Notes: generated by a model not told the origin, from the letters alone. Shown: positions 36,441 through 46,231, counted from the stretch's first letter. The stretch: 57,295 bases of DNA from Mesobacillus subterraneus (GCF_003937825.1 NZ_RSFW01000023.1:1-57295), one strand, 5' to 3'. Translations and numbers: made by a program.

Positions 36441-36680
36441 GAATAGCGGAGGCGACTGTCCAACTCCGAAAAGCGCTGGAGGCCTGCCAGTGAAGTCGTT
36501 CTTAGACTTCACTGGCAGGACCGAAATCGAAAAGTACAGCCGACTGTTCAGAAACGCAGAAACTGGAGGCTCCGACAAAGAAGCGCTTTTTGCTTCTGCC
36601 GGCGGAGTTGAAGTTTCGAAGTTCTAGGAGGCGACACTGGACAAGCGTCTCGAGGAGTTAGAAGCCGCAGCTGGACAATT
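36441..36680 (+). repeat. Family B repeat with an insert nested inside
   Basis: The outer element begins AATAGCGGAGGCGACTG and ends GAGTTAGAAGCCGCAGCTGG, like the 21430 copy. Between about 36530 and 36647 it is interrupted by a second, related unit that has its own CTGGAGGCTCCGACAAAG block, an inverted pair around AAGCGCTTTTTGCTTCTGCCG and its own GGCGACACTGGACAAG end. The outer arms also form a long hairpin around CCTGCCAGTGAAGTC and GACTTCACTGGCAGG. It fills most of the gap between spoVG and glmU. Confidence 0.75.
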
Positions 36681-36733
36681 TCTCGGAGAAAAATTTTTTA
36701 AGGATTGGTTTAAATCGCGGACATAGAGGGGAA

Positions 36734-36767
36734 ATAAAAAAGAGCCTTACTTATGCAGCAGGCTCTT
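36734..36767 (-). terminator. Terminator after spoVG
   Basis: AAGAGCC (36740-36746) pairs with GGCTCTT (36761-36767), with a run of T beyond on the minus strand. Confidence 0.85.
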
Positions 36768-36788
36768 GATGACTTACTTGGCTATATT

Positions 36789-37079
36789 CTAGGAAGCGCC
36801 AGCTTCTTCGAATTCAACTTCTAATTCACCTAAGCGGTGGTATTCTGCCAAAACTGCATCCTGGATTTTTCCGCGCGTGCCCGAATTTATCGGATGTGCG
36901 ATATCACGGAACTCGCCATCTGGAGTGCGTTTACTTGGCATTGCTACAAATAGGCCGTTGTTTCCATCAATCACCCTGATATCGTGGACAACAAACTCGT
37001 TGTCGAGTGTGATGGAAGCGATCGCTCTCATCCGTCCATCTGTATTAACGCGGCGTAATCTTACGTCAGTTACTTCCAT
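36789..37079 (-). CDS. spoVG: Septation/RNA-binding regulator SpoVG
   Basis: A 96-residue small regulator that binds nucleic acid and influences septation, sporulation and, in other Firmicutes, virulence genes. The family core is [50 protein letters not shown]. The start ATG 37079 has AGGTGGTG upstream; an in-frame codon at 37091 lies before it. It is preceded by a sigma-H promoter, and has the usual place between ridA and glmU. The acidic tail ends VEFEEAGAS. Confidence 0.96.
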   Translation of the reverse strand: MEVTDVRLRRVNTDGRMRAIASITLDNEFVVHDIRVIDGNNGLFVAMPSKRTPDGEFRDIAHPINSGTRGKIQDAVLAEYHRLGELEVEFEEAGAS

Positions 37080-37120
37080 TCTGTTCACCACCTTTACAAA
37101 TAGATAAAATTCTAGTTAAA

Positions 37121-37148
37121 TAATTCCACACTGAAATGGAATCTCCTT
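37121..37148 (-). promoter_or_regulatory. Sigma-H promoter of spoVG
   Basis: AAGGAGATT (37140-37148) and GTGGAATTA (37121-37129) fit the sigma-H pattern RNAGGAWWW / RNNGAATWW and resemble the classic B. subtilis spoVG promoter. The AT-rich stretch upstream (about 37150-37300) is where AbrB binds in B. subtilis. Confidence 0.75.
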
Positions 37149-37359
37149 CTTTCTCAAGAAAATTTTTTTGAAAAAATAGGGCAATTTTATGAACATTTTC
37201 TTATTGAAAGCCTTATCAAGGGGATTCAACCTTGAAAAATAGGCTTTTTTGGCTATTGACCTTGTGAAAAGATATCTTTGGAAAATGTTTTTATATGAAA
37301 ACAAAATAGGGGATCGAACGTTCTGCCTTCACCCTATTTATCCCGAATTGTGATAACAC

Positions 37360-37491
37360 GGTGATTTCTGCTCCAGGCACTTCGCTTTCCGCGTGGCTGG
37401 CGCTGAGTCTCCTCGCCGCCATCGGCGTCTGCGGGGTCTCACCTGTCCAGCTGATCCCGCTGGAGTCTACGCGCCTTCTGCTCCAATCACC
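37360..37491 (-). repeat. Dispersed structured element, family A copy 3
   Basis: A 132-bp copy between spoVG and ridA. Its ends are GGTGATT and AATCACC, differing from the GTTGATT/AATCAAC of other copies by matching changes on both sides. The inner hairpin is GCCGATGGC instead of the GGCGC..GCGCC type. Confidence 0.85.
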
Positions 37492-37567
37492 TAGACTGGC
37501 TTTTTTTTAGTTATGATAGAGTCGTTCACCTATTACTATCTAACGTCTTTTTTCAAACGATACAACA

Positions 37568-37616
37568 AAAAAAGAGGCAGTCCAAAGGTCATTTCAATCA
37601 CCTTTTGGCTGCCTCT
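37568..37616 (-). terminator. Terminator after ridA
   Basis: A long hairpin, AGAGGCAG (37573-37580) with CTGCCTCT (37609-37616), extended inward by AAAGGT/ACCTTT pairing, followed by seven T on the minus strand. Confidence 0.9.
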
Positions 37617-37626
37617 TAATTTGATT

Positions 37627-38001
37627 TTATTTTACTAGTGCTACTACTTCGATTTCGACGAGGGCGTCTTTTGGGAGTCTTGCGACTTCGACTGTTGAGC
37701 GGGCTGGTTTATGCGCGCTGAAGTACTCGCCATAGACTTCATTCAACTGAGCAAATTCGTCCATATTTTTGATGAACACCGTTGCTTTAACGACTGTCTC
37801 GAGCGAAGCTCCTGCAGCCTCAAGGACAGCTTTCAAGTTTTTGAAAACCTGATGTGTCTGTGCCTGGATATCCCCTTCAACCATAACCCCCTCTGGAGTC
37901 AATGGAATCTGGCCTGAACTGTAGAATAGATTATTCACTACGATTCCCTGCGAATAAGGACCGATTGCCGCAGGTGCATTTGACGTCTGTACAGTTTTCA
38001 T
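37627..38001 (-). CDS. ridA: 2-iminobutanoate/2-iminopropanoate deaminase RidA
   Basis: Hydrolyses reactive enamine/imine products of PLP enzymes; yabJ in B. subtilis. The 124-residue YjgF fold shows [12 protein letters not shown] at the N terminus, [13 protein letters not shown], the catalytic arginine in KPARSTVEV and [13 protein letters not shown] at the C terminus. GGTGGGGTG precedes the ATG, 26 bases after purR, so it is probably cotranscribed with purR. B. subtilis YabJ was linked to PurR function. Confidence 0.96.
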   Translation of the reverse strand: MKTVQTSNAPAAIGPYSQGIVVNNLFYSSGQIPLTPEGVMVEGDIQAQTHQVFKNLKAVLEAAGASLETVVKATVFIKNMDEFAQLNEVYGEYFSAHKPARSTVEVARLPKDALVEIEVVALVK

Positions 38002-38026
38002 ATTGTCACCCCACCATTAATTTCAA

Positions 38027-38851
38027 TTATCCTTTGCGAGCAAAGTAATTCCCTTCACTCACGGTGATTTTCCGTTCTTTCAAGTCGACATCCGACAGGC
38101 GGACAAGCGAGAGGTACTCATCAACAAGACGTTCTTCGATGTTTTCTGATTCGACGAGAACAGCGATTCCTGCCAATTCTGCATCAAATTCCTCAAGCAG
38201 ATTGATCATGCCGTTCACGGTGCCGCCAGCCTTCATGAAATCATCGACAATTAAAACTTTTGAGCCCACTGCAAGACTGCGTTTTGACAACACCATTGTC
38301 TGGATCCGCTTAGAAGACCCTGAGACATAATTGATGCTGACCGTCGAGCCTTCTGTTACCTTGCTGTCCCTTCTGACAATCACGACAGGAACATTCAGGT
38401 AGCTCGCGACTGCATAGGCAACAGGTATCCCTTTCGTCGCTACCGTCATGACCACTTCGATGTCCTTTGCCGCAAACGCAGATGCCAGCAGCCTGCCGAC
38501 TTCCTGGACAATCCCAGGATTGCCAAGGATGTCATTCATATAAAGGTAGCCGCCGGGAAGAAGACGGTCAGGACTTGCCATCACCTTACATAGCTCATCA
38601 ATTACTTTCCTTGCCTTATCATCACTGACATTGACATGGAACCTGACACCGCCAGCGGCGCCCGGAACCGTCTGGAGAACACCGATTCCTCTTTGCTCGA
38701 ATGTTTCTTTGATGATTCCGAGATCTTCACTGATCGAGGATTTCGCCGAACCATATTTCTCCGCAAAATAAGTCAACGGCACCAATTGACGAGGATGTTC
38801 CAGTAAATAAGTCGTCATATCAATCAAACGCTCGCTGCGTCGAAATTTCAT
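38027..38851 (-). CDS. purR: Purine operon repressor PurR
   Basis: Represses purine synthesis genes; PRPP relieves binding. The N-terminal winged helix (about 1-72, KFRRSERLIDMTTYLLEHP) precedes a phosphoribosyltransferase-like domain without enzymatic role, with the PRPP loop VLIVDDFMKAGGTVNGMI near 200. The 274 residues match Bacillus PurR. GGAGG precedes the ATG. Two facing PurBoxes overlap its promoter region, so it should regulate itself and ridA. Confidence 0.97.
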   Translation of the reverse strand: MKFRRSERLIDMTTYLLEHPRQLVPLTYFAEKYGSAKSSISEDLGIIKETFEQRGIGVLQTVPGAAGGVRFHVNVSDDKARKVIDELCKVMASPDRLLPGGYLYMNDILGNPGIVQEVGRLLASAFAAKDIEVVMTVATKGIPVAYAVASYLNVPVVIVRRDSKVTEGSTVSINYVSGSSKRIQTMVLSKRSLAVGSKVLIVDDFMKAGGTVNGMINLLEEFDAELAGIAVLVESENIEERLVDEYLSLVRLSDVDLKERKITVSEGNYFARKG

Positions 38852-38864
38852 TCCAGAACCTCCA

Positions 38865-38908
38865 AAATCCGAATATTTAAGGTTAATATACCACCATTAT
38901 ACGGATTT
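38865..38908 (-). promoter_or_regulatory. Two facing PurBoxes upstream of purR
   Basis: On the minus strand AAATCCGTATAAT (38896-38908) and AATATTCGGATTT (38865-38877) match the PurBox AWWWCCGAACWWT and its reverse at 11 and 12 of 13 bases, 18 bp apart. TTGATT and TATATT within the same stretch could form the promoter, with binding and transcription mutually exclusive. Confidence 0.75.
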
Positions 38909-39776
38909 AATCAAGAGTATGGCGTTCGCCCAGCATTCTGACCGCAAATACCTGGTCACAAAATCCACGTAAACCGTTGTAAATTCGATGCATCCGTGAA
39001 TCATGAGCCACCAGGCTGAAAACCGTAGGGCCGCTTCCGCTCATCAGAACAGCGTCTGCGCCAAATCGTTTCATTTGGTCCTTGATTTGCGCCACTTCCG
39101 GATACAGAGAAAGCGTGACATCTTCAAGCACATTACCGACACTGTTGCAGACTCCTGTGAAGTCCCCTTTCTCGATCGCGGATATCATCTCTGTGGTAGG
39201 CGGATGCTGGATTCTTTCAACATTAAGGCGGCGATATACCTCCGCGGTCGAGACACCGATAAAAGGCTTCGCCAGCACAACCCAGCAAGTCGGGGGAGCA
39301 GGGAGCTCCTTGATCATTTCCCCGCGTCCCGTAGCGAGCGCCGTTCCGCCGTATACGCAGAAAGAAACATCGGAGCCGATTTCCGCTCCGAGCACAGCCA
39401 GTTCGTCCAATGACAGGCCGAGATTCCACAGCTTATTCAATCCCCTTAATGTGGCAGCCGCATCGCTGCTGCCGCCCGCAAGACCCGCTGCTACCGGAAT
39501 CGTCTTCTCAATGCCGATAATCACACCCTTTTTCACGCCGAACCTCTCTTTTAACAGATGGGCTGCCTGATAGGCAAGATTCCGCTGGTCATCCGGGACA
39601 AATCTATTATGGGAATGGATCACTATCCTGTCTTCCTCTAGCAAACTAAGCTCAATGCGATCAGCCAAATCAATCGTCGTCATGACCATCTCTACCTCAT
39701 GGTAACCGTCCGGACGTTTATGCAGAACATCAAGCGACAAATTGATCTTCGCTGGCGCCTTCACCAAAACCTTCAC
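38907..39776 (-). CDS. ispE: 4-diphosphocytidyl-2-C-methyl-D-erythritol kinase
   Basis: Phosphorylates CDP-methylerythritol in the MEP isoprenoid pathway. The GHMP kinase motifs are [12 protein letters not shown] (substrate lysine), [20 protein letters not shown] (ATP loop) and [12 protein letters not shown]. With GTG 39776 it has about 289 residues and begins like B. subtilis IspE; AGGTGG lies 5 bases upstream. A GTG three codons earlier (39785) sits on that site. It lies between sspF and purR. Confidence 0.95.
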   Translation of the reverse strand: MKVLVKAPAKINLSLDVLHKRPDGYHEVEMVMTTIDLADRIELSLLEEDRIVIHSHNRFVPDDQRNLAYQAAHLLKERFGVKKGVIIGIEKTIPVAAGLAGGSSDAAATLRGLNKLWNLGLSLDELAVLGAEIGSDVSFCVYGGTALATGRGEMIKELPAPPTCWVVLAKPFIGVSTAEVYRRLNVERIQHPPTTEMISAIEKGDFTGVCNSVGNVLEDVTLSLYPEVAQIKDQMKRFGADAVLMSGSGPTVFSLVAHDSRMHRIYNGLRGFCDQVFAVRMLGERHTLD

Positions 39777-39969
39777 TACTTCCACCTACTTTTAAACGAA
39801 TTCCATATTTTGTCCTATTTTACCACAAAAAGATAAAAGTAAGACTCCTCCTCTAAACATTCCTCTATTTTATCATTTGCACAATGGCGAATACAGTAAT
39901 TTCACAAAGAATTAGATTATGCTGTTGTTTATGTATGTTGGCACTCTTGACCGAATCCGCAAACAAATA

Positions 39970-39996
39970 AAAAAAGAGCCGAGGCACAGGCCCCGG
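39970..39996 (-). terminator. Terminator after sspF
   Basis: GCCGAGGC (39977-39984) pairs with GCCCCGGC (39989-39996) across a 4-base loop, followed by seven T on the minus strand. Confidence 0.9.
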
Positions 39997-40077
39997 CACC
40001 GCGATGGATTTTGATTTCACAATGATACAGCCATAAAACAACGGCTGATCGGCAGTTTCAAAGAATGTTTATCTGGA

Positions 40078-40257
40078 TCAGTGTTTCTGGTTCACAAGCT
40101 GCTGTTCGGCTAATTCGATCGCTCGCTTCACCATATTGCCTGCGTCCTTTGCTTTGATGCCGCCCCAGCCTTCCTTTTGGACAACATCGTAGAAACCAAG
40201 CTCTTTTGCTAGCTCTTCCTTCAACCTGTCAGACATAATCCCTCTTCTTCTGCCCAA
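40078..40257 (-). CDS. sspF: Small acid-soluble spore protein (alpha/beta-type, SspF)
   Basis: A forespore DNA-binding protein of the SASP family, 59 residues. Family segments are [20 protein letters not shown] and the C-terminal [16 protein letters not shown] set the start at TTG 40257, giving MGRRRGI as in B. subtilis SspF; AAGGAG is 9 bases upstream. Two ATG codons further upstream lie on or right next to that site, so they are poor starts. It lies between veg and ispE as in B. subtilis. Confidence 0.93.
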   Translation of the reverse strand: MGRRRGIMSDRLKEELAKELGFYDVVQKEGWGGIKAKDAGNMVKRAIELAEQQLVNQKH

Positions 40258-40291
40258 TGCCATCATCTCCTTTTTTCCATCGCGGCTTTCT

Positions 40292-40321
40292 TAGTATTTT
40301 TGGAAACGGGAAAATTCATGT
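40292..40321 (-). promoter_or_regulatory. Possible sigma-G promoter of sspF
   Basis: ACATG (40317-40321), an 18-bp spacer and AATACTA (40292-40298) each miss the sigma-G consensus GNATR / CATNNTA by about one base. The distance to the TTG start, about 35 bp, is reasonable. Confidence 0.4.
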
Positions 40322-40361
40322 GCACCTATTTTATCCTGAGAGAAGCTTATTTTGGGCAAAA

Positions 40362-40391
40362 TAAAAAGCAGCCAACCCGAAAGTCCACTGC
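40362..40391 (-). terminator. Terminator after veg
   Basis: GCAG and neighbouring bases (40368-40376) pair imperfectly with 40383-40391, followed by TTTTTATTTT on the minus strand. Confidence 0.65.
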
Positions 40392-40413
40392 CTGTACCGC
40401 ATTTGAGCAGAAA

Positions 40414-40677
40414 TTAGCTCAAAGCCATTGATCCTGTTGTATCTTCAAAGAAGGTAATTTCCACTGTTTCAGTCAAAACATCTGCGTAGCTGTACGAAAC
40501 ACGTTCAAAAGCATTTTCATCCTGATCAAGCTCAATGACGAAAACTGAAGGATAAGTTTCCGCTAAAACGCCGGAACGTTCAATCGTCTTCCTGCGTCCA
40601 CCGTTGGCCTTTAGCAAGAGTCTTTTTCCTAAGTTTGAATCAAGTGCTTTTTTGATATCCGATAATGTTTTTGGCAT
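40414..40677 (-). CDS. veg: Veg protein, biofilm stimulator
   Basis: An 87-residue cytoplasmic protein whose B. subtilis counterpart stimulates biofilm matrix genes, probably by acting on SinR. The sequence is nearly constant in Bacillus: [60 protein letters not shown] 40677 has GAGGTGG upstream; an in-frame codon at 40686 overlaps that site. Two good promoters stand before it, fitting the very strong expression known for veg. Confidence 0.95.
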   Translation of the reverse strand: MPKTLSDIKKALDSNLGKRLLLKANGGRRKTIERSGVLAETYPSVFVIELDQDENAFERVSYSYADVLTETVEITFFEDTTGSMALS

Positions 40678-40698
40678 TCGGTCCACCTCACTATGTAA

Positions 40699-40770
40699 AG
40701 TATATCACGCTGACACTACTTTTGTCAAACAAAAACATAAATTATAACAGTACCTAAAAATAAAAGTCAA
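40699..40770 (-). promoter_or_regulatory. Two tandem sigma-A promoters of veg
   Basis: The near promoter has TTGACA (40723-40728), 18-bp spacer and TATACT (40699-40704). The far one has TTGACT (40765-40770), 18-bp spacer and TATAAT (40741-40746). Confidence 0.75.
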
Positions 40771-40854
40771 TATATTTCCGTCTTCTTTTTCTTCTAAATT
40801 TCAACAATTTTAGAGTGGCCTTTAATGTGCTAAAATATGTACGCCTTTTTCATA

Positions 40855-40887
40855 AAAAATACCGGACTGTGGTTGTGCTCAGTCCGG
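40855..40887 (-). terminator. Terminator after yabG
   Basis: CCGGACTG (40862-40869) pairs perfectly with CAGTCCGG (40880-40887), followed by TATTTTTTATG on the minus strand. The hairpin overlaps the yabG stop codon. Confidence 0.9.
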
Positions 40888-41757
40888 CGAGGTTTTATTA
40901 TATGGCATTCCTGTCCTTAATACGCCTTTTGTCTCTATGCCTCCAAGCCCTTTTTCCCCAGTCAGTGTATTCCGCAGTACATCCCAGACGTTGATCCGCT
41001 CCATGAACGGTGTGAAGCTGATTTTAGCGACAATATAGACTGGGTCCAGAGCATGGATATTGACTCTGGATGGGGAGCTGGCGAAATTGGCTCCTGCATG
41101 GATCAGTGATTCAAAATGGGACTGGCAGGCACCAGCAAAGATCACCAGCTGATCCAAATGGGGAATCCTCTTGCGCGCCTCCCTGACTGTCTGGACGAAG
41201 TGCTTTGAGTGACGGTACGCGTTCAGGTCATCCATGCTTCCCTTTGACTTTGAATAGGCATCATGCCCTGTGATGACCAGGATATCCGGCCTGTAATAAT
41301 CAAGCAGCACGCCGACCTTATCTGGCATTTCCTTTTCATTGCAGTGTACCCCATAAACAGGAACGCCGACTTTCTCATAAAGGGTCAGGCATTTTTTTAA
41401 ATAGTTGGGATCTCCATCGATATGGAGAACCTTTCCCGGCATCTGAAAATAGTTATACGATTTACTGTATCCCTCAGTTGCTTCGTATTCATGCTTCTGC
41501 TGAAGCAGGTCAACATCCTGCCTAAAAAGCTTATATGATTGTTCTTCAAGTGAACGGAATTCCTCCGTCAGCCTCATGCGCATATTTGGATCGATTTTAA
41601 TCAAATCTTCATAGGGCGCATCCGCAATCAGCCGGAAATCCTCACCGTATAGTATCGCAATTTTCTTGCCATATCTCTCTCTGATATCGATAACCCGGAA
41701 CATAATATCGCATTGATATGAAACCCTGCCGACGATATCCATGAGGTTAATATTCAT
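40879..41757 (-). CDS. yabG: Sporulation-specific protease YabG
   Basis: A cysteine protease that processes spore coat proteins. In this 292-residue form the likely catalytic pair is His165 in ITGHDAYSK and Cys211 in FAGACQSHFES. SPSRVNIHALDPVYIVAKIS and the C-terminal GLGGIETKGVLRTGMPY are family marks. I use ATG 41757, with GGAGTGAGG upstream; another ATG is adjacent, and an in-frame start at 41811 would add an unrelated leader. A sigma-K promoter upstream agrees with late mother-cell expression. Confidence 0.95.
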   Translation of the reverse strand: MNINLMDIVGRVSYQCDIMFRVIDIRERYGKKIAILYGEDFRLIADAPYEDLIKIDPNMRMRLTEEFRSLEEQSYKLFRQDVDLLQQKHEYEATEGYSKSYNYFQMPGKVLHIDGDPNYLKKCLTLYEKVGVPVYGVHCNEKEMPDKVGVLLDYYRPDILVITGHDAYSKSKGSMDDLNAYRHSKHFVQTVREARKRIPHLDQLVIFAGACQSHFESLIHAGANFASSPSRVNIHALDPVYIVAKISFTPFMERINVWDVLRNTLTGEKGLGGIETKGVLRTGMPYNKTSPD

Positions 41758-41810
41758 CATCCTCACTCCAATTGCCCCGCACACAGGCTGCGCTAAATGG
41801 TTTTCTTTCA

Positions 41811-41838
41811 TAAATTATGCAAATACCTATAGACATGT
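41811..41838 (-). promoter_or_regulatory. Sigma-K-type promoter of yabG
   Basis: CATAATTTA (41811-41819) matches the sigma-K -10 CATANNNTA exactly, and an AC dinucleotide stands 17 bp upstream (41837-41838). It is about 54 bp before yabG. Confidence 0.6.
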
Positions 41839-41866
41839 GCGTTTTGGAAGCGGGAGCTTAGCGGTC

Positions 41867-41935
41867 TGTTGATATTCAGGTGCTTCACTTTCCCGCAGAG
41901 TTCCAACGTCTCACTCTACGGTGGACAGGGTTCTT
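41867..41935 (-). repeat. Decayed family A repeat
   Basis: TGTTGAT, GCTTCACTTTCCCGC and TCTCACTCTACGGTGGACAGG recall parts of family A, but the far end and most inner blocks are missing. It lies between the yabG promoter and the rsmA terminator. The assignment is tentative. Confidence 0.45.
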
Positions 41936-41962
41936 TTTTTTAACATTGGGCAATAATTGCGC

Positions 41963-41987
41963 AAAAAAAAAGCCCGGATCACCGGAC

Positions 41988-41988
<1 letters not shown>
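41963..41988 (-). terminator. Terminator after rsmA
   Basis: AGCCCGG (41971-41977) pairs with CCGGACT (41982-41988) with one G-U-type pair, followed by nine T on the minus strand; it touches the stop codon. Confidence 0.9.
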
Positions 41989-43419
<1,431 letters not shown>

Positions 43420-43482
43420 GATTCCTCCAAGCAATGAGCTATGACGATTATATTTTAAAAAAGTAACAATGATTTAATACCT

Positions 43483-43616
43483 TGTTGATTGTAGTGGAAG
43501 GCGCGAAGACTCCAGCGGGATCAGCTGGATAGATGAGACCCCGCAGGAGCGAATAGCGACGAGGAGGCTCATCGACAGCCCCGCGGAAAGCGAAGCGCCT
43601 GGAGCGCAAATCAACA
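43483..43616 (+). repeat. Dispersed structured element, family A copy 4 (opposite orientation)
   Basis: A 134-bp copy between yabE and rnmV with ends TGTTGATT and AATCAACA. It is the only full copy whose forward sense is the plus strand. Its inner helix is GATGAG with CTCATC, another matched change compared with GGTGAG/CTCACC and GGGAG/CTCCC in other copies. Confidence 0.85.
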
Positions 43617-43749
43617 GTTAAATTTAATAAAGCTCAAAAAAAAATAAAAAAATCTTATGAAATAAATGAAACATTTTTGAAATATAATCGTCTATATAAG
43701 TGTTAAGTTTTTTAAGCGATTATGCTTTTACTATTATACCTTAAACCTA

Positions 43750-43788
43750 AAATGAAAAAACAAAAATGCAGAGGAAGGTTCCCCTGCA
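43750..43788 (-). terminator. Terminator after yabE
   Basis: TGCAGAGG (43767-43774) pairs with CCCCTGCA (43781-43788) with one mismatch, followed by TTTTTGTTTTTTC on the minus strand. Confidence 0.8.
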
Positions 43789-43796
43789 TCCATGAA

Positions 43797-44993
43797 TTAA
43801 TTTAGGATTTTGATTTTTACTTGTTTACGGCCCCAGCGGTACGCGTCCGCTTTTGAGGCAAAAAAGACATCGATCTTGTTGCCTTTTATAGCAGAACCCT
43901 TATCGGCTGCAATCGCATATCCGTAGCCTTCCACATAAACTTTTGTTCCTAATGGAATGACACGTGGATCGACGGCGATCACCTTGATGTTCGGGTTTGC
44001 CCTCAAGTTAATTCCAGTAGCTGTGTAGCCGGAGCAGCCATTGCAGTGCGCTGTATAAGCGGTTGAAGAAACATAAATTTCCTTCCCTGCCGGTTCGCTC
44101 GTTCCACGGGATACTTGGGCCACAATGACCTTCGTACCCATTGCCACGACTTTATCCTGTTTTTCTTTCATTTTCTTTTCGCTGACCAGCTTTCTTGATA
44201 CTTCCTTGCCGTTCTCCAGGATGACTTCAAACTCCTTGGATAGCAAGCCTTGCTGGCCTTCTGTTACGACCTTCTGTTTCCCTTTTTCCAGGTTGTTGTC
44301 TTTTTTCGTGACGACTGCAAAGTTAATTGGTTCTTCCACTACATCGGTGACTTTTTCAACTCGAATGACATTAATCACGTCATCTTTTGTGACTGTCTGC
44401 TTTAGTTCTGGTTCAACACGGTCCATATCGTTCAGTGTGATTCCTTGTTGTGATAAAAAGTCAGCGACCGTAGTCGAAGTCGACCATACGTCTTGCTCTT
44501 TTCCGCCTACCACAAGCTTAAGCGGGAAAGCTCTTTGAATGGCAATCTTCATGTCTTTTTTCAACTTAGCGTCTGGGTTAAGGTTTAACTTGTCGTGCTC
44601 ATTTATAACGATATTTTGCTCCTTCAGGAAGTCTTCTACCGTATCGGCTGCTGTCCAATACGTTTTCTTTTCCTGATCCTGTATTACCTCTACCTGTTTT
44701 GCGGGCTTCCACACGACTGACAGATTGTTCTTGACTTCCGTGTTTGCCGCCAGCGATAAATAATCCTCTGAGCGCAATGAAATATTGAGATCATTAAATA
44801 AATCCTGGATTGTACTAGCATGCGTTTTAATGACTCTTTCCTCGCCATCCAGCGTCAATGCAACTGTCTTTTTGGTCCCTTCATACATGAAGAACCCAAG
44901 TGCAGCAGCAAAAACTAGGAAACTAGCAGAAAAAATCACCAGCTTCTTCTTACTCAAAGTCTTGGAAAACAGGTTTTTCATACTATTAATCAC
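43797..44993 (-). CDS. yabE: Cell-wall-associated DUF348/G5/3D-domain protein YabE
   Basis: A resuscitation-factor-like wall protein. One N-terminal membrane helix (about 17-37) is followed by three DUF348 repeats (about 43-200, each with the LxxxG/EEExxVxTxAxTVxDFL pattern), a G5 domain (about 205-290) and a C-terminal 3D domain (about 305-398) with Asp residues in AVDPRVIPLG, AADKGSAIKG and IDVFF. The 3D fold is related to lytic transglycosylase MltA. Start GTG 44993 with AGGAGG upstream. In B. subtilis it is controlled by an antisense RNA, which I cannot see here. Confidence 0.92.
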   Translation of the reverse strand: MINSMKNLFSKTLSKKKLVIFSASFLVFAAALGFFMYEGTKKTVALTLDGEERVIKTHASTIQDLFNDLNISLRSEDYLSLAANTEVKNNLSVVWKPAKQVEVIQDQEKKTYWTAADTVEDFLKEQNIVINEHDKLNLNPDAKLKKDMKIAIQRAFPLKLVVGGKEQDVWSTSTTVADFLSQQGITLNDMDRVEPELKQTVTKDDVINVIRVEKVTDVVEEPINFAVVTKKDNNLEKGKQKVVTEGQQGLLSKEFEVILENGKEVSRKLVSEKKMKEKQDKVVAMGTKVIVAQVSRGTSEPAGKEIYVSSTAYTAHCNGCSGYTATGINLRANPNIKVIAVDPRVIPLGTKVYVEGYGYAIAADKGSAIKGNKIDVFFASKADAYRWGRKQVKIKILN

Positions 44994-45022
44994 GATGAAA
45001 AACGCCTCCTCTTCTCGGAGTG

Positions 45023-45052
45023 ATTATAAAGATATTGTTGCCGACTTGTCAA
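45023..45052 (-). promoter_or_regulatory. Sigma-A promoter of yabE
   Basis: Perfect TTGACA (45047-45052) and TATAAT (45023-45028) with an 18-bp spacer, about 30 bp before the yabE start. Confidence 0.8.
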
Positions 45053-45218
45053 CCCAGACACCCCTGCCAAACGTAATCCCTATTATGCAAGATGCTCCAT
45101 AAAAAGAAAAGCAAGAGTTATCGACACGGTTATCCTATGTCGCAAGAGAGACATGTAGAACTTTTTAGAATCACAAAAAGTTTGGACAACCTTGCTGATA
45201 AATCGACAACATTCCTTA

Positions 45219-45986
45219 TCACTTTATGCCGAATAATTTTTTTGCATTTTGGGCTGTTGCGTCTGCAACCTCCTCAAGAGTTAACCCTTTCAGTTCTGCA
45301 ACTTGTTCGGCTACCAATTTTACATAGGCAGGTTCGTTCCGTTTTCCGCGATATGGATGCGGAGTCAAATATGGACAATCCGTTTCTACCAGCAGGCGAT
45401 CCAATGGAATCGCTTCTGCTACTTCTTTTGGCTTTTTCGCATTCTTGAAGGTAACCGGCCCCCCAAGCGAGATATAAAAGTTCATCTCAATGCACTCAAG
45501 CGCAGTCTCGACACTGCCGCTGAAGCAGTGCATGATCCCGCCCACTTCCCCGGCATTCTCTTCCTTTAAAATCTCAACTATGTCTGCTGTCGCGTCACGA
45601 TTATGTATGATTATGGGCAGATTCACTTCTTTGGCCAGGCTGATTTGCTTGCGAAAAACCTCTTTTTGGATCTCCTTCGGCGATTTGTCCCAATAATAAT
45701 CGAGGCCCATTTCACCGAGCGCGACGACCTTTGGATGGCTTGCCAGCTCCTTGAGCCAATCAAGGTGTTCCTGGGTCATATCAATGGCATCAACCGGATG
45801 CCAGCCGACACTTGCATACAGAAATTCATGGGTTTCTGCAAGCTCGATCGCTTTTTTGATGGTGATTTCATCAAACCCGACGACAACCATATTTGAAACG
45901 CCTTCTGATTTTGCCCGGTCTATCACTTCCTGGAGATCTTCATTGAATTGTTCTGCGTTCAAATGTACGTGTGTATCAAAAAGCAT
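45219..45986 (-). CDS. yabD: TatD-family metal-dependent hydrolase
   Basis: A TIM-barrel DNase-like or deacylase-like hydrolase. The metal ligands are in FDTHVHLN (His6, His8), GEMGLDYYW, PIIIHNRDA, IMHCFSGS and VETDCPYLTP. The 255-residue protein begins at ATG 45986 with AAGGAG 7 bases upstream; an in-frame codon at 46040 lies before that site. It stands between metG and yabE as in B. subtilis. The physiological substrate is not shown by the sequence. Confidence 0.93.
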   Translation of the reverse strand: MLFDTHVHLNAEQFNEDLQEVIDRAKSEGVSNMVVVGFDEITIKKAIELAETHEFLYASVGWHPVDAIDMTQEHLDWLKELASHPKVVALGEMGLDYYWDKSPKEIQKEVFRKQISLAKEVNLPIIIHNRDATADIVEILKEENAGEVGGIMHCFSGSVETALECIEMNFYISLGGPVTFKNAKKPKEVAEAIPLDRLLVETDCPYLTPHPYRGKRNEPAYVKLVAEQVAELKGLTLEEVADATAQNAKKLFGIK

Positions 45987-46145
45987 TTCCAGACTCCTTT
46001 TCAGACCGATTACAGCTTTAATTCTACCCGTATCCTTCATCGTCCTGTATAGTCGGGCAGATTTGTTCTAAAAATTGTGATAAAGATTTGACGATATCAT
46101 AACTTTTTTACGCTGCGAAGGTCAAATTTTTCGTTATTATTTATC

Positions 46146-46166
46146 AAAAACCCGACAGTTGTCGGG
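46146..46166 (-). terminator. Second terminator downstream of metG
   Basis: The palindrome CCCGACAGTTGTCGGG (46151-46166) is followed on the minus strand by TTTTT. It is the second of two stops about 30 bp apart. Confidence 0.8.
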
Positions 46167-46188
46167 ATTAGAATACACCTTTAAGACA

Positions 46189-46231
46189 GGAAAAAACCTG
46201 GAAAAGTTACACATGGAACATTTCCAGGTTT
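46189..46231 (-). terminator. First terminator downstream of metG
   Basis: AAACCTGGAAAA (46194-46205) pairs with TTTCCAGGTTT (46221-46231), followed by TTTTTTCC on the minus strand. Confidence 0.88.

Noticed and set aside
36441-36680. Coding sequence in the spoVG-glmU gap
   Set aside because: The high GC and open stretches come from the family B repeat; no ribosome site or protein family is visible.
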